From Methylomonas methanica MC09 (lineage in GTDB: Bacteria; Pseudomonadota; Gammaproteobacteria; Methylococcales; Methylomonadaceae): a stretch of DNA of 64,000 nt. The translations under genes were made by a program, and so were the position numbers. Under the pieces are notes generated by a model, which saw only the letters and a list, made by a program, of their open reading frames with translations, was not told the origin of the DNA and made no database searches. Location: NCBI RefSeq assembly GCF_000214665.1, contig NC_015572.1, positions 4,464,001 through 4,528,000 on the forward strand, read 5' to 3'. Shown piece by piece: positions 7,645-16,023 of this stretch. Position 1 is the stretch's first letter. Every line of letters begins with the position of its first letter.

Positions 7645-8760
7645 ATGCCTGCCGCAGAACTTATCAATATACAGCCTAAACGCATTTTGGTGATAACCCT
7701 GCGTTTTTTGGGCGACACGCTGTTAACCACGCCGCTGATCAGCTCATTAAAACAAGCGTATCCCAACGCCGATGTCGACGTGTTGTTGCCGGCCGCTAAC
7801 TCGGCCATGTTGGAAGGTAATCCGGACATTACTCAACTGCTTACACTACCGAAAAACATTAGCGCGCTGGACTTTGCAAAGTTACTGTTTAAGTTATATC
7901 GTCGTTACGATTTGGCCATTTCAACCCAAGCGGGCGATCGCCCTACGTTGTGCGCCATTATGGCCGGAAAGATTAGCCTCGGTTTCATCCCGGACGATCC
8001 CGGCAAGGCGTGGTGGAAAAAAAAGCTTTTGCATCATTGGCTGGTGTTTAACAGAGACTACGACCACGCCGTGTTGGAAAATCTGCGCTTTTGTAAGGTA
8101 CTGGGAATCGCCCCCTGCTATCGCTTGACGCCGCCCCATACAGATCAAGTTACTTACCCATTACCGAAACCACCCTACGCTGTGCTGCACATCATGCCGC
8201 AATGGCGCTATAAACAGTGGCACAAAGCCGGCTGGCTGGAATTGATAAGTTTTTTAAGCCACCACGGCCTGGGTATTGTATTAACAGGCAGTGGCGAGGC
8301 AAACGAGCTACATTATTTACAACAACTGCAACAGCAACTGCCGGCCAAAACAACGAATCTGGCCGGCAAATTATCCTTGGCCGAATTGACCGACTTGATC
8401 GGCAATGCTGACTTATTTGTGGGACCCGATACCGGTATCACCCATTTGGCCGCGGCAACCGGAACCACAACCTGTGCGATATTCGGCCCGACCGACCCTA
8501 AAAAATGGGCACCGTGGCCGGTTGATTATGCGCGTGATAAATCCCCATTCGCCCCCAAGGGCACGCAGCATGTAGGCAATGTTTATTTGATTCAAGGTCG
8601 AACCGAACAAGCCTGTATGCCCTGCCAGCTGGAAGGCTGCGAAAGGCACCGAAGCAGCCATAGCGTCTGCCTCGACCAACTCACCGCTGACGAAGTAATC
8701 GACATCATATCCAACCTACCATTAATGGCCGGTAACCGAGGCAATAATGCTATCCTTTGA
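7645..8760 (+). CDS. Glycosyltransferase family 9, putative LPS heptosyltransferase (WaaQ-like)
   Basis: A 371-residue GT9 enzyme expected to add a heptose to the inner core of lipopolysaccharide from ADP-heptose. The N-terminal Rossmann domain opens with KRILVITLRFLGDTLLTTPL. The C-terminal domain carries the nucleotide-sugar site: VLTGSGEANEL, then LAGKLSLAELTDLI, then FVGPDTGITHLAAATGT, typical of heptosyltransferases. It is closest in appearance to the WaaQ/heptosyltransferase III group, but the exact acceptor cannot be read from sequence. It is the first gene of the rightward lipopolysaccharide set and lies 50 bp from the divergent msbA. Confidence 0.85.
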   Translation: MPAAELINIQPKRILVITLRFLGDTLLTTPLISSLKQAYPNADVDVLLPAANSAMLEGNPDITQLLTLPKNISALDFAKLLFKLYRRYDLAISTQAGDRPTLCAIMAGKISLGFIPDDPGKAWWKKKLLHHWLVFNRDYDHAVLENLRFCKVLGIAPCYRLTPPHTDQVTYPLPKPPYAVLHIMPQWRYKQWHKAGWLELISFLSHHGLGIVLTGSGEANELHYLQQLQQQLPAKTTNLAGKLSLAELTDLIGNADLFVGPDTGITHLAAATGTTTCAIFGPTDPKKWAPWPVDYARDKSPFAPKGTQHVGNVYLIQGRTEQACMPCQLEGCERHRSSHSVCLDQLTADEVIDIISNLPLMAGNRGNNAIL

Positions 8761-8810
8761 ATCTTGATTTATTTTGTCAATTACAGTCGTTCATCCACCC
8801 ATCTAGCCCA

Positions 8811-9533
8811 ATGACGCAGATACAGCAACTTGACCGAATTTTCGTTCTAAACGTCAGAAAGTTTACCCAACGCCGCCAATTTATGGAACGTCAACTTGCC
8901 GACGTCGAATTGGATGCGGAATTTGTTTTCGAATGGGATGTTGAGGATTTAACGCCCGCCATTATCGACGACTATTTCGGCGACAACGGCCTCACGCCTG
9001 CACAACAATCCTGCGCGCTTAAGCATGTCTCGGCCTTACAAAAAATCGCTACCGGTAATTACAAGTTCGCCTTGATACTGGAAGACGATGCCGTGTTTGG
9101 CAAGGATTTGAAACTCGGACTACACCGTGCGCTGGAACAAAGTCGCCAATTTCCCGGCAACAAAGTGATTTACATTGGCTCGGGCGGCAATTTTTTCACC
9201 CCAAAAAGCCAACGCAAGCCGGGCCAATATCTCTACCCGGGGAATAGGGTGCGGTTTGCCGACTCCTATATACTGGACAGCGCAACGGCCCAACAACGGC
9301 TTGACTGGATCAAAGCACATAAAATTTCAGCGCCGATAGATAACCAATTCGAAATCATGGATAAACAGCTCGACATCCAAACGCTTTGGCTGGAAGATCC
9401 GGTCGTCGAGCAAGGCAGCAAGAACGGCTTGTTTCGAAGTGCATTGGAAGCCGACCCGCCACCGTGGCTGAAAGGTATTTTTTTCGCATGGGAAAAGCTG
9501 AAACGTAAACATATCTATCAACTATGGCGTTAG
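8811..9533 (+). CDS. Glycosyltransferase family 25 (LPS biosynthesis)
   Basis: A 240-residue protein of the GT25 family, used for galactose or other sugar additions to lipooligosaccharide. It starts with the typical LDRIFVLNVRKFTQRRQFM. The middle has LTPAQQSCALKHVSALQKI and FALILEDDAVFGKDL, where EDD is the family's metal/sugar-nucleotide acidic motif. The frame opens 18 codons earlier with a TTG overlapping the stop of the GT9 gene. The ATG at 8811 is preferred because GT25 proteins usually start just before the IDRI(F/Y)V(I/L)N strand, though its ribosome binding site is weak. It overlaps the O-antigen ligase frame by 10 bp. Confidence 0.82.
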   Translation: MTQIQQLDRIFVLNVRKFTQRRQFMERQLADVELDAEFVFEWDVEDLTPAIIDDYFGDNGLTPAQQSCALKHVSALQKIATGNYKFALILEDDAVFGKDLKLGLHRALEQSRQFPGNKVIYIGSGGNFFTPKSQRKPGQYLYPGNRVRFADSYILDSATAQQRLDWIKAHKISAPIDNQFEIMDKQLDIQTLWLEDPVVEQGSKNGLFRSALEADPPPWLKGIFFAWEKLKRKHIYQLWR

Positions 9534-10768
9534 GAATTCATAAACTAATGACGTTTTCCAATTTTTCCGAAACATCCTTGAATGTCAGCCGGTCCCTGGC
9601 TATTCTCGCTGCCATAGCCGCCCCCATGTCTACCGCGGTTACCGGCATAGCCTGTGTTGCTTTGGTCATTTTCTGGTTGATTTCAGGCCAAGCTTGGCAG
9701 ACGCTTAAACTGTCTTGGCAACAACCTTTTGGAAAAATGATAGTGCTGTTTTACGCGTGGCTATTACTCGGCACCCTTTATGCGGAAACCGATTGGCCTA
9801 GCAAATTGCAAACGCTCTCAAGCTGGAAAAAGCTTATTTACGCATTTATTCTGCTTGGCGTATTTCAACTCGTCGAATGGCAAAAACGTTTTATTAACTG
9901 GTATGTTGCAGCCATGGTCATTTCGGCCGTCACTGCTTTATTCCTATGGTCGATTGATCTGATTGTCAGACCGAGCAACGGGGCCATTTACGCGGGCATA
10001 TTCATGACCAATCACGCCACGCAAAGCATGGCCTTTGTGGCGGCGACGCTATGTTGTATTTTTTTACTGCATGAAACCGAAAGCCCGCGCATGAGGTATT
10101 TTCTTTGGGTTGCCATTGGCCTATTCCTGTTTAATATATTTTTTATCAGTACTTCGCGAAGCAGTTATATCGCGTTTCCTGTAGCCGCTGTTGTTGCGGT
10201 AGGCTCAATCTATGGTTACCGGAAATTACCACACATCTTAGCCATTGTAACTATCACAACTCTGGCTTTCGGCCTAGCATCCAACACGTTGCAGGAACGC
10301 GTTAAACTCGCGTTGGACGAACAAGCAAATTACCAAACCAGTAGCAATGAAACATCCGTTGGCGTTCGTATGATCTTTTACAAAAACACACTGGAGTTAA
10401 TCCGTGCGCAGCCCTGGTTTGGCTACGGCACATCGTCGTTCAAGCCTACTTATAGTGCACATGTAGCCTCTAAGTATCAAGATTGGCGAGCCGTCAGTAC
10501 CGGCGACCCTCATAACCAGTATCTGTTCGTTTGGCTGGAAAACGGCTTAATCGGTTTATTGTTATTCTTTGCCTATATCTACATCGGCGTCCGCCAGGGT
10601 TTAAAGAACCCACCTTACGGAGCCGTTGCGGCGAGCTTTTTAATCGCGATCGCGGCTTCCAGCCTGTTTAATTCGCACTTTAAAACCTATGCAGAAGGAT
10701 ACATGCTGGCGTTTTTTCTAGGCGCGCTTTTGACTCGCCCGATTAGCGCAAATCCACCGGCCGTATAA
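9524..10768 (+). CDS. O-antigen ligase-like membrane protein (WaaL/Wzy_C family)
   Basis: A 414-residue inner-membrane protein with about ten to twelve hydrophobic segments. A large periplasmic loop sits between residues about 255 and 325. It includes GVRMIFYKNTLELIRAQPWF, then GYGTSSFKPTYSAH and STGDPHNQYLFVWLENGLIG. The DPHNQYL histidine segment is the hallmark of the Wzy_C/WaaL family, which joins polysaccharide to lipid A-core in the periplasm. An O-antigen polymerase cannot be excluded by sequence alone, but the core-transferase context favours ligase. A start at 9548 is also possible (AGGA upstream). Confidence 0.82.
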   Translation: MALGIHKLMTFSNFSETSLNVSRSLAILAAIAAPMSTAVTGIACVALVIFWLISGQAWQTLKLSWQQPFGKMIVLFYAWLLLGTLYAETDWPSKLQTLSSWKKLIYAFILLGVFQLVEWQKRFINWYVAAMVISAVTALFLWSIDLIVRPSNGAIYAGIFMTNHATQSMAFVAATLCCIFLLHETESPRMRYFLWVAIGLFLFNIFFISTSRSSYIAFPVAAVVAVGSIYGYRKLPHILAIVTITTLAFGLASNTLQERVKLALDEQANYQTSSNETSVGVRMIFYKNTLELIRAQPWFGYGTSSFKPTYSAHVASKYQDWRAVSTGDPHNQYLFVWLENGLIGLLLFFAYIYIGVRQGLKNPPYGAVAASFLIAIAASSLFNSHFKTYAEGYMLAFFLGALLTRPISANPPAV

Positions 10769-10812
10769 TTTAATCCGCCCTCTAATAATTCAACTATCGG
10801 GATTTATGCCGA

Positions 10813-11643
10813 ATGACTGACTCTTCTCCAACCGACCTGCCCGCACTCCCCGAAAAACTCAGCGTCTACATCATCGCTTACAATGAAGCGGATAAAATTG
10901 CCGATGCGATTGAAAGCGTGCAATGGGCCGATGAAGTACTGGTGCTTGATTCCCACAGTACCGACAACACGGAAAGTATCGCAAGTGAGTTAGGCGCGAC
11001 AGTCAAACAAATTCCGTTTACTACCTTCGGCAAACTGCGTAATGACGCCATCGCGTCCTGCCAACACGATTGGATTTTCAGCCTGGACGCCGATGAACGT
11101 TGCACCCCGGAAGCTAAGGACGAGATTTTGAAAATTCTGGCTACCCCGGACGCTGATGCTTATTATGTGCCCCGCCGTAATTGGTTCATGGGGCGCTGGA
11201 TCAATCATTGCGGCTGGTATCCGGATTACCGTCAGCCGCAATTATTCCGCAAACAGGCGCTGGTGTTTGACGACGCGGCCGAGGTTCATGAAGGTTACCA
11301 AGTGAATGGTAAAGTCGGTTATTTTAAATCGTCGATTATCCAGATTCCTTTTCAAAACCTGGAACAACTGCTGCATAAAATGCAACGCTACTCTACCTTG
11401 GGTGCCCGCAAATTGGAGCGCAGCGGCAAACCGGTCAGCATGGGCACAGCTTTGGGGCACGGTCTCTGGGCATTTTTCCGGATTTATGTCTTGAAATTGG
11501 GTTTTCTTGACGGTTGGGCCGGCTTCGTACTGGCTTTCGGAAATCTTGAAGGCACATTTTACCGATACGCCAAAGCGGCGACCGCAAAACAAAGCTGGCA
11601 ACCCGATAACCCTCCCAACTCAGAAACAGGCGCTCCCAAATAG
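10813..11643 (+). CDS. Glycosyltransferase family 2, WaaE/KdtX-like
   Basis: A 276-residue GT-A enzyme. The nucleotide-sugar region is LSVYIIAYNEADKIADAIES near residue 17, followed by DEVLVLDSHSTDNT and WIFSLDADERCTPE, where DAD is the DxD metal site. The C-terminal half (RRNWFMGRWINHCGWYPDYR, then FDDAAEVHEGY) is typical of the WaaE/KdtX group, which adds beta-1,4-glucose to core heptose I. A hydrophobic C-terminal stretch (GHGLWAFFRIYVLKLGFLDG) suggests membrane contact. It lies in line with the other core genes, 44 bp after the ligase. Confidence 0.85.
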   Translation: MTDSSPTDLPALPEKLSVYIIAYNEADKIADAIESVQWADEVLVLDSHSTDNTESIASELGATVKQIPFTTFGKLRNDAIASCQHDWIFSLDADERCTPEAKDEILKILATPDADAYYVPRRNWFMGRWINHCGWYPDYRQPQLFRKQALVFDDAAEVHEGYQVNGKVGYFKSSIIQIPFQNLEQLLHKMQRYSTLGARKLERSGKPVSMGTALGHGLWAFFRIYVLKLGFLDGWAGFVLAFGNLEGTFYRYAKAATAKQSWQPDNPPNSETGAPK

Positions 11644-11645
11644 CC

Positions 11646-12476
11646 ATGGCGGGCTTAATATCGGTCATCGTGACCACCTACAACTGGCCCGAAGCGCTGG
11701 CAGCCTGCCTCAACAGCCTCTTGTCCCAACAAGACGACAATTTTGAGATCATTGTTGCCGACGACGGCTCAGGCCCGGCAACGCAACAATTAATAGCCGA
11801 GTTTCAAGGTTGCAGCCGCATCCCGATACATCACGTCCACCACGAAGACAAAGGCTTTCGGGCCGGCACCATACGGAACAAGGCCGCCGCAACCAGCCAG
11901 GGCGATTACCTGTTATTTATGGACGGCGACTGTATCGCGTTGCCCAGCTTTATCGCGCGCCATCGTCATTTAGCCGAAACCGGTTACTTCGTCCCCGGTA
12001 ACAGAGTGTTAGTGAGCGAAGCCTATAGCACCCAAGTCCTGGAACAAAAGTTACCCATACACACTGCTTCATTCCTCTTTTTTCTGGGTTTATGGCTACG
12101 ACGACGGATTAATCGCTTGCTACCATTAATACCTTGGCCGTTCCACGGCTGGCGTTACGGCCGCCCCCAGTCTTGGCAAAAAGCCATGACTTGTAATTTG
12201 GCCGTTTGGAAAGCCGACTTTATAAGGGTTAACGGTTTCGACGAAGTGTTTGAAGGCTGGGGGTACGAGGATTCTGACCTAGTAATACGTCTGATCCATT
12301 TAGGGGTTAAACGCAAGGAAGGCCGCTTTGCTGTGCCCGTTTTTCATCTGTGGCACAAACATAACGACCGCAGCAACCATGACCAAAACTATCAACGCTT
12401 GCTGGACCGGCTTAATCAGACATCGTTAATTCGCGCACAGACGGGTGTAGATCAATATATCGACCGGCGTCAATGA
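11646..12476 (+). CDS. Glycosyltransferase family 2 (polysaccharide/LPS)
   Basis: A 276-residue GT-A enzyme with an N-terminal family 2 domain: ISVIVTTYNWPEALAACLNS, IIVADDGSGPAT, DKGFRAGTIRNKAA and YLLFMDGDCIALP (DGD as the metal site). The C-terminal part has TCNLAVWKADFIRVNGFDE and FEGWGYEDSDLVIRL, where the ED pair is the likely catalytic base region. This matches the galactosyltransferase/chondroitin-synthase-like branch. The donor sugar is not predictable. It starts 2 bp after the stop of the preceding GT2 gene and is convergent with the chemotaxis cluster, with only 8 bp between. Confidence 0.83.
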   Translation: MAGLISVIVTTYNWPEALAACLNSLLSQQDDNFEIIVADDGSGPATQQLIAEFQGCSRIPIHHVHHEDKGFRAGTIRNKAAATSQGDYLLFMDGDCIALPSFIARHRHLAETGYFVPGNRVLVSEAYSTQVLEQKLPIHTASFLFFLGLWLRRRINRLLPLIPWPFHGWRYGRPQSWQKAMTCNLAVWKADFIRVNGFDEVFEGWGYEDSDLVIRLIHLGVKRKEGRFAVPVFHLWHKHNDRSNHDQNYQRLLDRLNQTSLIRAQTGVDQYIDRRQ

Positions 12477-12484
12477 CGCCTGCC

Positions 12485-12901
12485 TTAATGCTGTCCGTGC
12501 AAACGCATCAGCAAAACTGCCTCATCACGAGTTAATCCGCAACTTTTTACCAGCTCATCCAAACTGGCCCCCCGGTGAATTTTTTCGATGGCTAACGAAT
12601 AACCGCCTTGCGGGTCTTCTTCTTTCGCAACGACAAGCTCGTTATACTCTGGCTCGGGTGCATTAACGGCATCAAGCATCTGATTTAGATGTGTCTCGCT
12701 TTCAGACAAACGCTTATCCACGGCAATGGCTGCCGCACATAGCCCTGCCACATCGTCACTGCTTCGCTGCAATTGCGAACGCAATAATTGATACTCTTGT
12801 TTAAGCCTCTTCTGCTGACGCCAAAGCGAAAACAAGGCGGCGGCCAGCACCAACAGAACTAACACAACACCGGCTAGCGCCAGCAATACGAGCTCATTCA
12901 T
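12485..12901 (-). CDS. DUF2802 membrane protein of the flagellar/chemotaxis cluster
   Basis: A 138-residue protein with one N-terminal transmembrane helix (residues 4-27), a coiled-coil stretch (residues about 28-80) and the C-terminal DUF2802 region: YSLAIEKIHRGASLDELVKS, then CGLTRDEAVLLMRLHG. The C-terminal part resembles a small helix-turn-helix unit. DUF2802 proteins are commonly encoded at the end of polar flagellar/chemotaxis operons in Pseudomonas-type bacteria, as here; their function is not established. The start overlaps the stop of the preceding 57-codon ORF as TGATG. Confidence 0.8.
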   Translation of the reverse strand: MNELVLLALAGVVLVLLVLAAALFSLWRQQKRLKQEYQLLRSQLQRSSDDVAGLCAAAIAVDKRLSESETHLNQMLDAVNAPEPEYNELVVAKEEDPQGGYSLAIEKIHRGASLDELVKSCGLTRDEAVLLMRLHGQH

Positions 12902-13074
12902 CAGACAATTTCATCTATATGCTGAACAGCTTGTTCGTCTTGCTGCTGTTCCGGCGCCAATGCGTCATCCCCGGTCTTTTGCTTTTGCTGACCCCGATTC
13001 TGCTTTTGTTCGCGCCTGATTTTTCTGACAACCGGCACGCCGGGACTAGGGCTAATCGGGGTAAGTTCTGACAC
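12901..13074 (-). CDS. Small basic/acidic protein between cheW and the DUF2802 gene
   Basis: A 57-residue ORF. It begins VSELTPISPSPGVPVVRKIR (first residue from GTG), has a Gln/Lys-rich middle and ends in an acidic tail QAVQHIDEIV. As I recall it, Pseudomonas-type clusters carry a comparable small proline/arginine-rich ORF ending in a HIDEY-like tail at this position, so the gene is probably real. The start is uncertain: GTG at 13072-13074 or the adjacent ATT, with AAGG upstream. Its TGA overlaps the DUF2802 ATG by one base, which suggests coupled translation. No domain is recognised and it is probably unstructured. The role is unknown. Confidence 0.6.
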   Translation of the reverse strand: MSELTPISPSPGVPVVRKIRREQKQNRGQQKQKTGDDALAPEQQQDEQAVQHIDEIV

Positions 13075-13097
13075 AATAGCGGCACCTTGGAATCAAA

Positions 13098-13571
13098 TTA
13101 AAACATATCCAGTTCGGCTTTTTCGTCTTCGCTGAGGAATTTGTTTAAATCAACCAAAATCAGCAATTTGTTATCCCGACTGGTTACGCCCTGTATGTAT
13201 TTTGAACTTTCTTCGTTGCCTACATTCGGCGCGGTTTCGATTTCCGAAACCCGCATCTCCACAACTTCTGCAACGCTGTCCACTAGAATACCGATAATAT
13301 GCCTTTCGGTCTCGATAATGACCACGCGAGCGGCATCATCGGGTTCCTTGGAAGGTAACCCAAAACGATTACGGGTATCGATTACCGTGACCACATTGCC
13401 ACGCAGATTAATGATTCCCAATACATAAGACGGCGCACCGGGTACAGGGGCGATTTCCGTAATGCGCAATACTTCCTGCACCTGCATAACATTAATACCG
13501 TACTTTTCATCACCCAGACAAAAAGTCACCCACTGCATAATAGGGTCGCTTTGTTTTCTATCGTCGCTCAT
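13098..13571 (-). CDS. cheW: Chemotaxis adaptor protein CheW
   Basis: A 157-residue single-domain CheW that links chemoreceptors to the CheA kinase. The SH3-like core is clear: WVTFCLGDEKYGINVMQVQE, then IAPVPGAPSYVLGIINLRGN and VVTVIDTRNRFGLP. The C-terminal half continues with VIIETERHIIGILVDSVAEV and KYIQGVTSRDNKLLILVDL. The LGIINLRG motif is the family hallmark. It is the second of two CheW-domain genes here and lies 18 bp downstream of the first, in the usual Pseudomonas-type order. Confidence 0.95.
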   Translation of the reverse strand: MSDDRKQSDPIMQWVTFCLGDEKYGINVMQVQEVLRITEIAPVPGAPSYVLGIINLRGNVVTVIDTRNRFGLPSKEPDDAARVVIIETERHIIGILVDSVAEVVEMRVSEIETAPNVGNEESSKYIQGVTSRDNKLLILVDLNKFLSEDEKAELDMF

Positions 13572-13589
13572 GTTGTTTATCCAAAAGGG

Positions 13590-14297
13590 TTAGGTTGGTC
13601 TTTTTCGATGCGGCACTAACTCTTGCAAGTCAATAATAGCCGTTAATTCCTCTATCACCGTACCAATCAGCCAGGGCTTTTTTTGTCTGCTGGTACGCCA
13701 TCTGACTTTATCCGGTTTTAATTTCCCTATAGATAAAATTTCGTCGCACGCCAGTCCCCAGCGCTTATCTTGCGTAATTAAGATACATTTAAAGGGCTTG
13801 GCTTCCAAATCCCGCTGACTGCCGCGAAGCTTACCAAAAATCAATTGCCCGGTGTCCAATACTCCGATCCGACTATCGTTTTCATCGAGCAAGCCCATGA
13901 ACCAAGAGGGTTGGCCGGGTATTTTGCCGGGCTTACGGTCAATTTTGATGGTTCTTGACAAATCAACCAGCGGCGTCGCCAAAATCAAATGATCGACTTT
14001 AAAGAACAAGGCTTGAAATTCATGCTGCGCCCAATCCGGCATCACCGATAGCGGATGCAGTTTAGCCGGTTTTTCAAGAGCGACCAGCTCGTTTTTCAGC
14101 GGCTGCAATATTGGCCGAGGAACAGCAATGCGCTGAGTCACCACCGGCTCAATCGCTTTTTCCTGTGGCTTTGCAATAATCTGCGGCGGCTCACAAGACG
14201 GTACCGCTTCAGGCACTTCATCCAGCAACGTGCTCAGATACGCATCTAAAGCCAGCTTTTGCTGAACGACCTGCTGCGGTGGTTTAGTTTGCTTCAT
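13590..14297 (-). CDS. CheW-domain protein with N-terminal extension
   Basis: A 235-residue protein with a Pro/Glu-rich, probably flexible N-terminus (residues 1-95) and a divergent CheW-like domain (about 100-230). Recognisable parts are FKVDHLILATPLVDLSRTIK, PGQPSWFMGLLDENDSRIGV and LDTGQLIFG, then CILITQDKRWGLACDEILSI. The LGIINLRG motif of ordinary CheW is replaced by MGLLDENDSR. It resembles the second CheW-like protein of Pseudomonas polar flagellar clusters. The N-terminal motif LDAYLSTLLDEVPE may be a docking element. It overlaps the upstream ParA-like gene by 4 bp, which supports a shared role in polar chemotaxis-array organisation. Confidence 0.85.
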   Translation of the reverse strand: MKQTKPPQQVVQQKLALDAYLSTLLDEVPEAVPSCEPPQIIAKPQEKAIEPVVTQRIAVPRPILQPLKNELVALEKPAKLHPLSVMPDWAQHEFQALFFKVDHLILATPLVDLSRTIKIDRKPGKIPGQPSWFMGLLDENDSRIGVLDTGQLIFGKLRGSQRDLEAKPFKCILITQDKRWGLACDEILSIGKLKPDKVRWRTSRQKKPWLIGTVIEELTAIIDLQELVPHRKRPT

Positions 14298-15097
14298 GTC
14301 CGATTCGCCAAAGGTTTGTCTGCGGATTTTTCAAGCAATAATAGCTCCAATAATGCCGAATAGGCTTCAACCGCCTTGGCATTTTTGTCGAGTATCGGCA
14401 ATGGTATACCTTCGCGGCTGGCATCGCGCACTTTAGTATCAACGGGCACTACCGACTCCCAGGCGTTATCCGGATACTGCTGATGCAAAGCCACCAAGCT
14501 TTCTCTGGCCGCTTTAGTGCGCTTGTCGAACATGGTTGGGACAATTGTAAATTTGGGTGCGGTTTTGCGGGAGTGAAACACCATGTTAATAGTGTGCACC
14601 ATTCTGTCCAAGCCTTTCAAAGCCAAAAACTCAGCCAAAACCGGAATAATCAAATGGTCGCATGCCGCCAGGGCGTTAATCATCAGCACCCCCAACATTG
14701 GCGGGCTGTCGATAATGACATAGTCGTAACGGTCTTTTAATTTACCCAGCGCCGTCGCCACCACCAAGCCCATTCCCCCCATCTGTGCAACTTGTCTGTC
14801 CAGGGTCGCAATGGCCGTTGAAGCGGGCAACACGCCTAATCCATCGAACTCCGTTTGCGCGATGTATAGGGCCGGGTCGACATTCTTTTTCTTCTCGCTG
14901 GTATCCCGAAACAGGTTATAGACGCCTAGCTCGACTTCGTCTGGGTTCATTTTGAAGTAGCTGGTCAAGGAGCCGTGCGGATCCAAATCAACCAACAAAG
15001 TTCTAAAACCCCAAGACGATAACAAGCCTCCCAGCGTCACCACGGAAGTGGTTTTGCCTACACCGCCTTTTTGATTGCATACAGACCATATTTTCAT
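14294..15097 (-). CDS. ParA-family ATPase (ParC-like, polar chemotaxis array positioning)
   Basis: A 267-residue ParA/MinD-type ATPase. The deviant Walker A is CNQKGGVGKTTSVVTLGG (residues 7-24). LLVDLDPHGSLTSYF and YVIIDSPPMLGVLMINALAA supply the remaining nucleotide-binding motifs. In Vibrio and Pseudomonas the gene at this position (ParC) places the chemotaxis array at the old pole. Its setting between motD and two CheW-domain genes supports the same role. Chromosomal ParA is less likely because no parB or parS-like context is present. Confidence 0.88.
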   Translation of the reverse strand: MKIWSVCNQKGGVGKTTSVVTLGGLLSSWGFRTLLVDLDPHGSLTSYFKMNPDEVELGVYNLFRDTSEKKKNVDPALYIAQTEFDGLGVLPASTAIATLDRQVAQMGGMGLVVATALGKLKDRYDYVIIDSPPMLGVLMINALAACDHLIIPVLAEFLALKGLDRMVHTINMVFHSRKTAPKFTIVPTMFDKRTKAARESLVALHQQYPDNAWESVVPVDTKVRDASREGIPLPILDKNAKAVEAYSALLELLLLEKSADKPLANRT

Positions 15098-16011
15098 AGT
15101 TGAGCCGGAATTTCCGGCACCTTTTTTTGGATAGGTTCCGGTAAAAGTTCAGGGGTGGACGCCGGTTTCGCTGCATCGTCCTCAGTCTGAGGCGCTAATT
15201 TTAAAGCTTTAGCACGTTCGTTATCGGTCATACCGTAGCGCGCAAACGCCTGCGACATCAGCACTAACACAACGCGACGATTTTTAAATCGCCCCTCCTC
15301 GGATGTGTTATCGGCAATAGGGTGAAATTCTCCATAGCCAACTGCGGATAACCGGATTGGCGGTATATTGTTTTTAATTAATTCCTTTACCACGCTAGTG
15401 GCCCGTGCCGACGACAAGTCCCAATTGGACGGATAAATGCCGGTTGAAATCGGCACATCGTCGGTGTAGCCCTCAATATTGATGACATTGGGAACATTAC
15501 GAACTACTTCGGCCACTCTTTCCAGCACAGGGATGGCTTTACTGGATAACTCGGCTTTGCCGCTGGCAAACAGCAGTTCGCTGTTCATTTCCAACTCAAC
15601 CCAAAAATCGTGCTTATTGATGCCCACCAATTGACTCTCAACAAACGGTTGTAAAGCCCTCTGAAACTCTTCCGACACCTCGTTCAGTCGACGTTTTTCT
15701 TCCATTATTTCTTCGCTGAGCTGATGCTCTTCTTCGGTGACCGTCACCAAATTCGGCAGCTCAATCGGCTGTATTCGAGTCGGAATCGCACCGGTTTGAA
15801 TCGGTTCGGCTTGCTTTTGTACCTTTTCATTATGAAAAAGGGCCTGATCGAGCGATTCGGAAAACGTCTCGTACTTGCCCTTATTAACAGAGGAAATCGA
15901 ATACATCACCACGAAAAACGCAAACAGCAAGGTAATGAAGTCGGCAAAAGACACCATCCAGCGATCTTGGTGTTCCGAATCATCAACAAACCTTCTTCTG
16001 CGTCTGGCCAT
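15094..16011 (-). CDS. motD: Flagellar stator protein MotD/MotB-like
   Basis: A 305-residue stator B-subunit. The N-terminus has the single membrane helix with the proton-binding Asp: RWMVSFADFITLLFAFFVVM, residues about 17-36. A periplasmic linker follows, then an OmpA-like peptidoglycan-binding domain: NVINIEGYTDDVPISTGIYP and SNWDLSSARATSVV, then LSAVGYGEFHPIADN and RFKNRRVVLVLM. The C-terminus is Pro/Glu-rich. The position after motC matches the second stator set MotCD of Pseudomonas. It overlaps the parA-like gene by 4 bp. Confidence 0.92.
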   Translation of the reverse strand: MARRRRRFVDDSEHQDRWMVSFADFITLLFAFFVVMYSISSVNKGKYETFSESLDQALFHNEKVQKQAEPIQTGAIPTRIQPIELPNLVTVTEEEHQLSEEIMEEKRRLNEVSEEFQRALQPFVESQLVGINKHDFWVELEMNSELLFASGKAELSSKAIPVLERVAEVVRNVPNVINIEGYTDDVPISTGIYPSNWDLSSARATSVVKELIKNNIPPIRLSAVGYGEFHPIADNTSEEGRFKNRRVVLVLMSQAFARYGMTDNERAKALKLAPQTEDDAAKPASTPELLPEPIQKKVPEIPAQL

Positions 16012-16023
16012 TAGGAGCGAACG

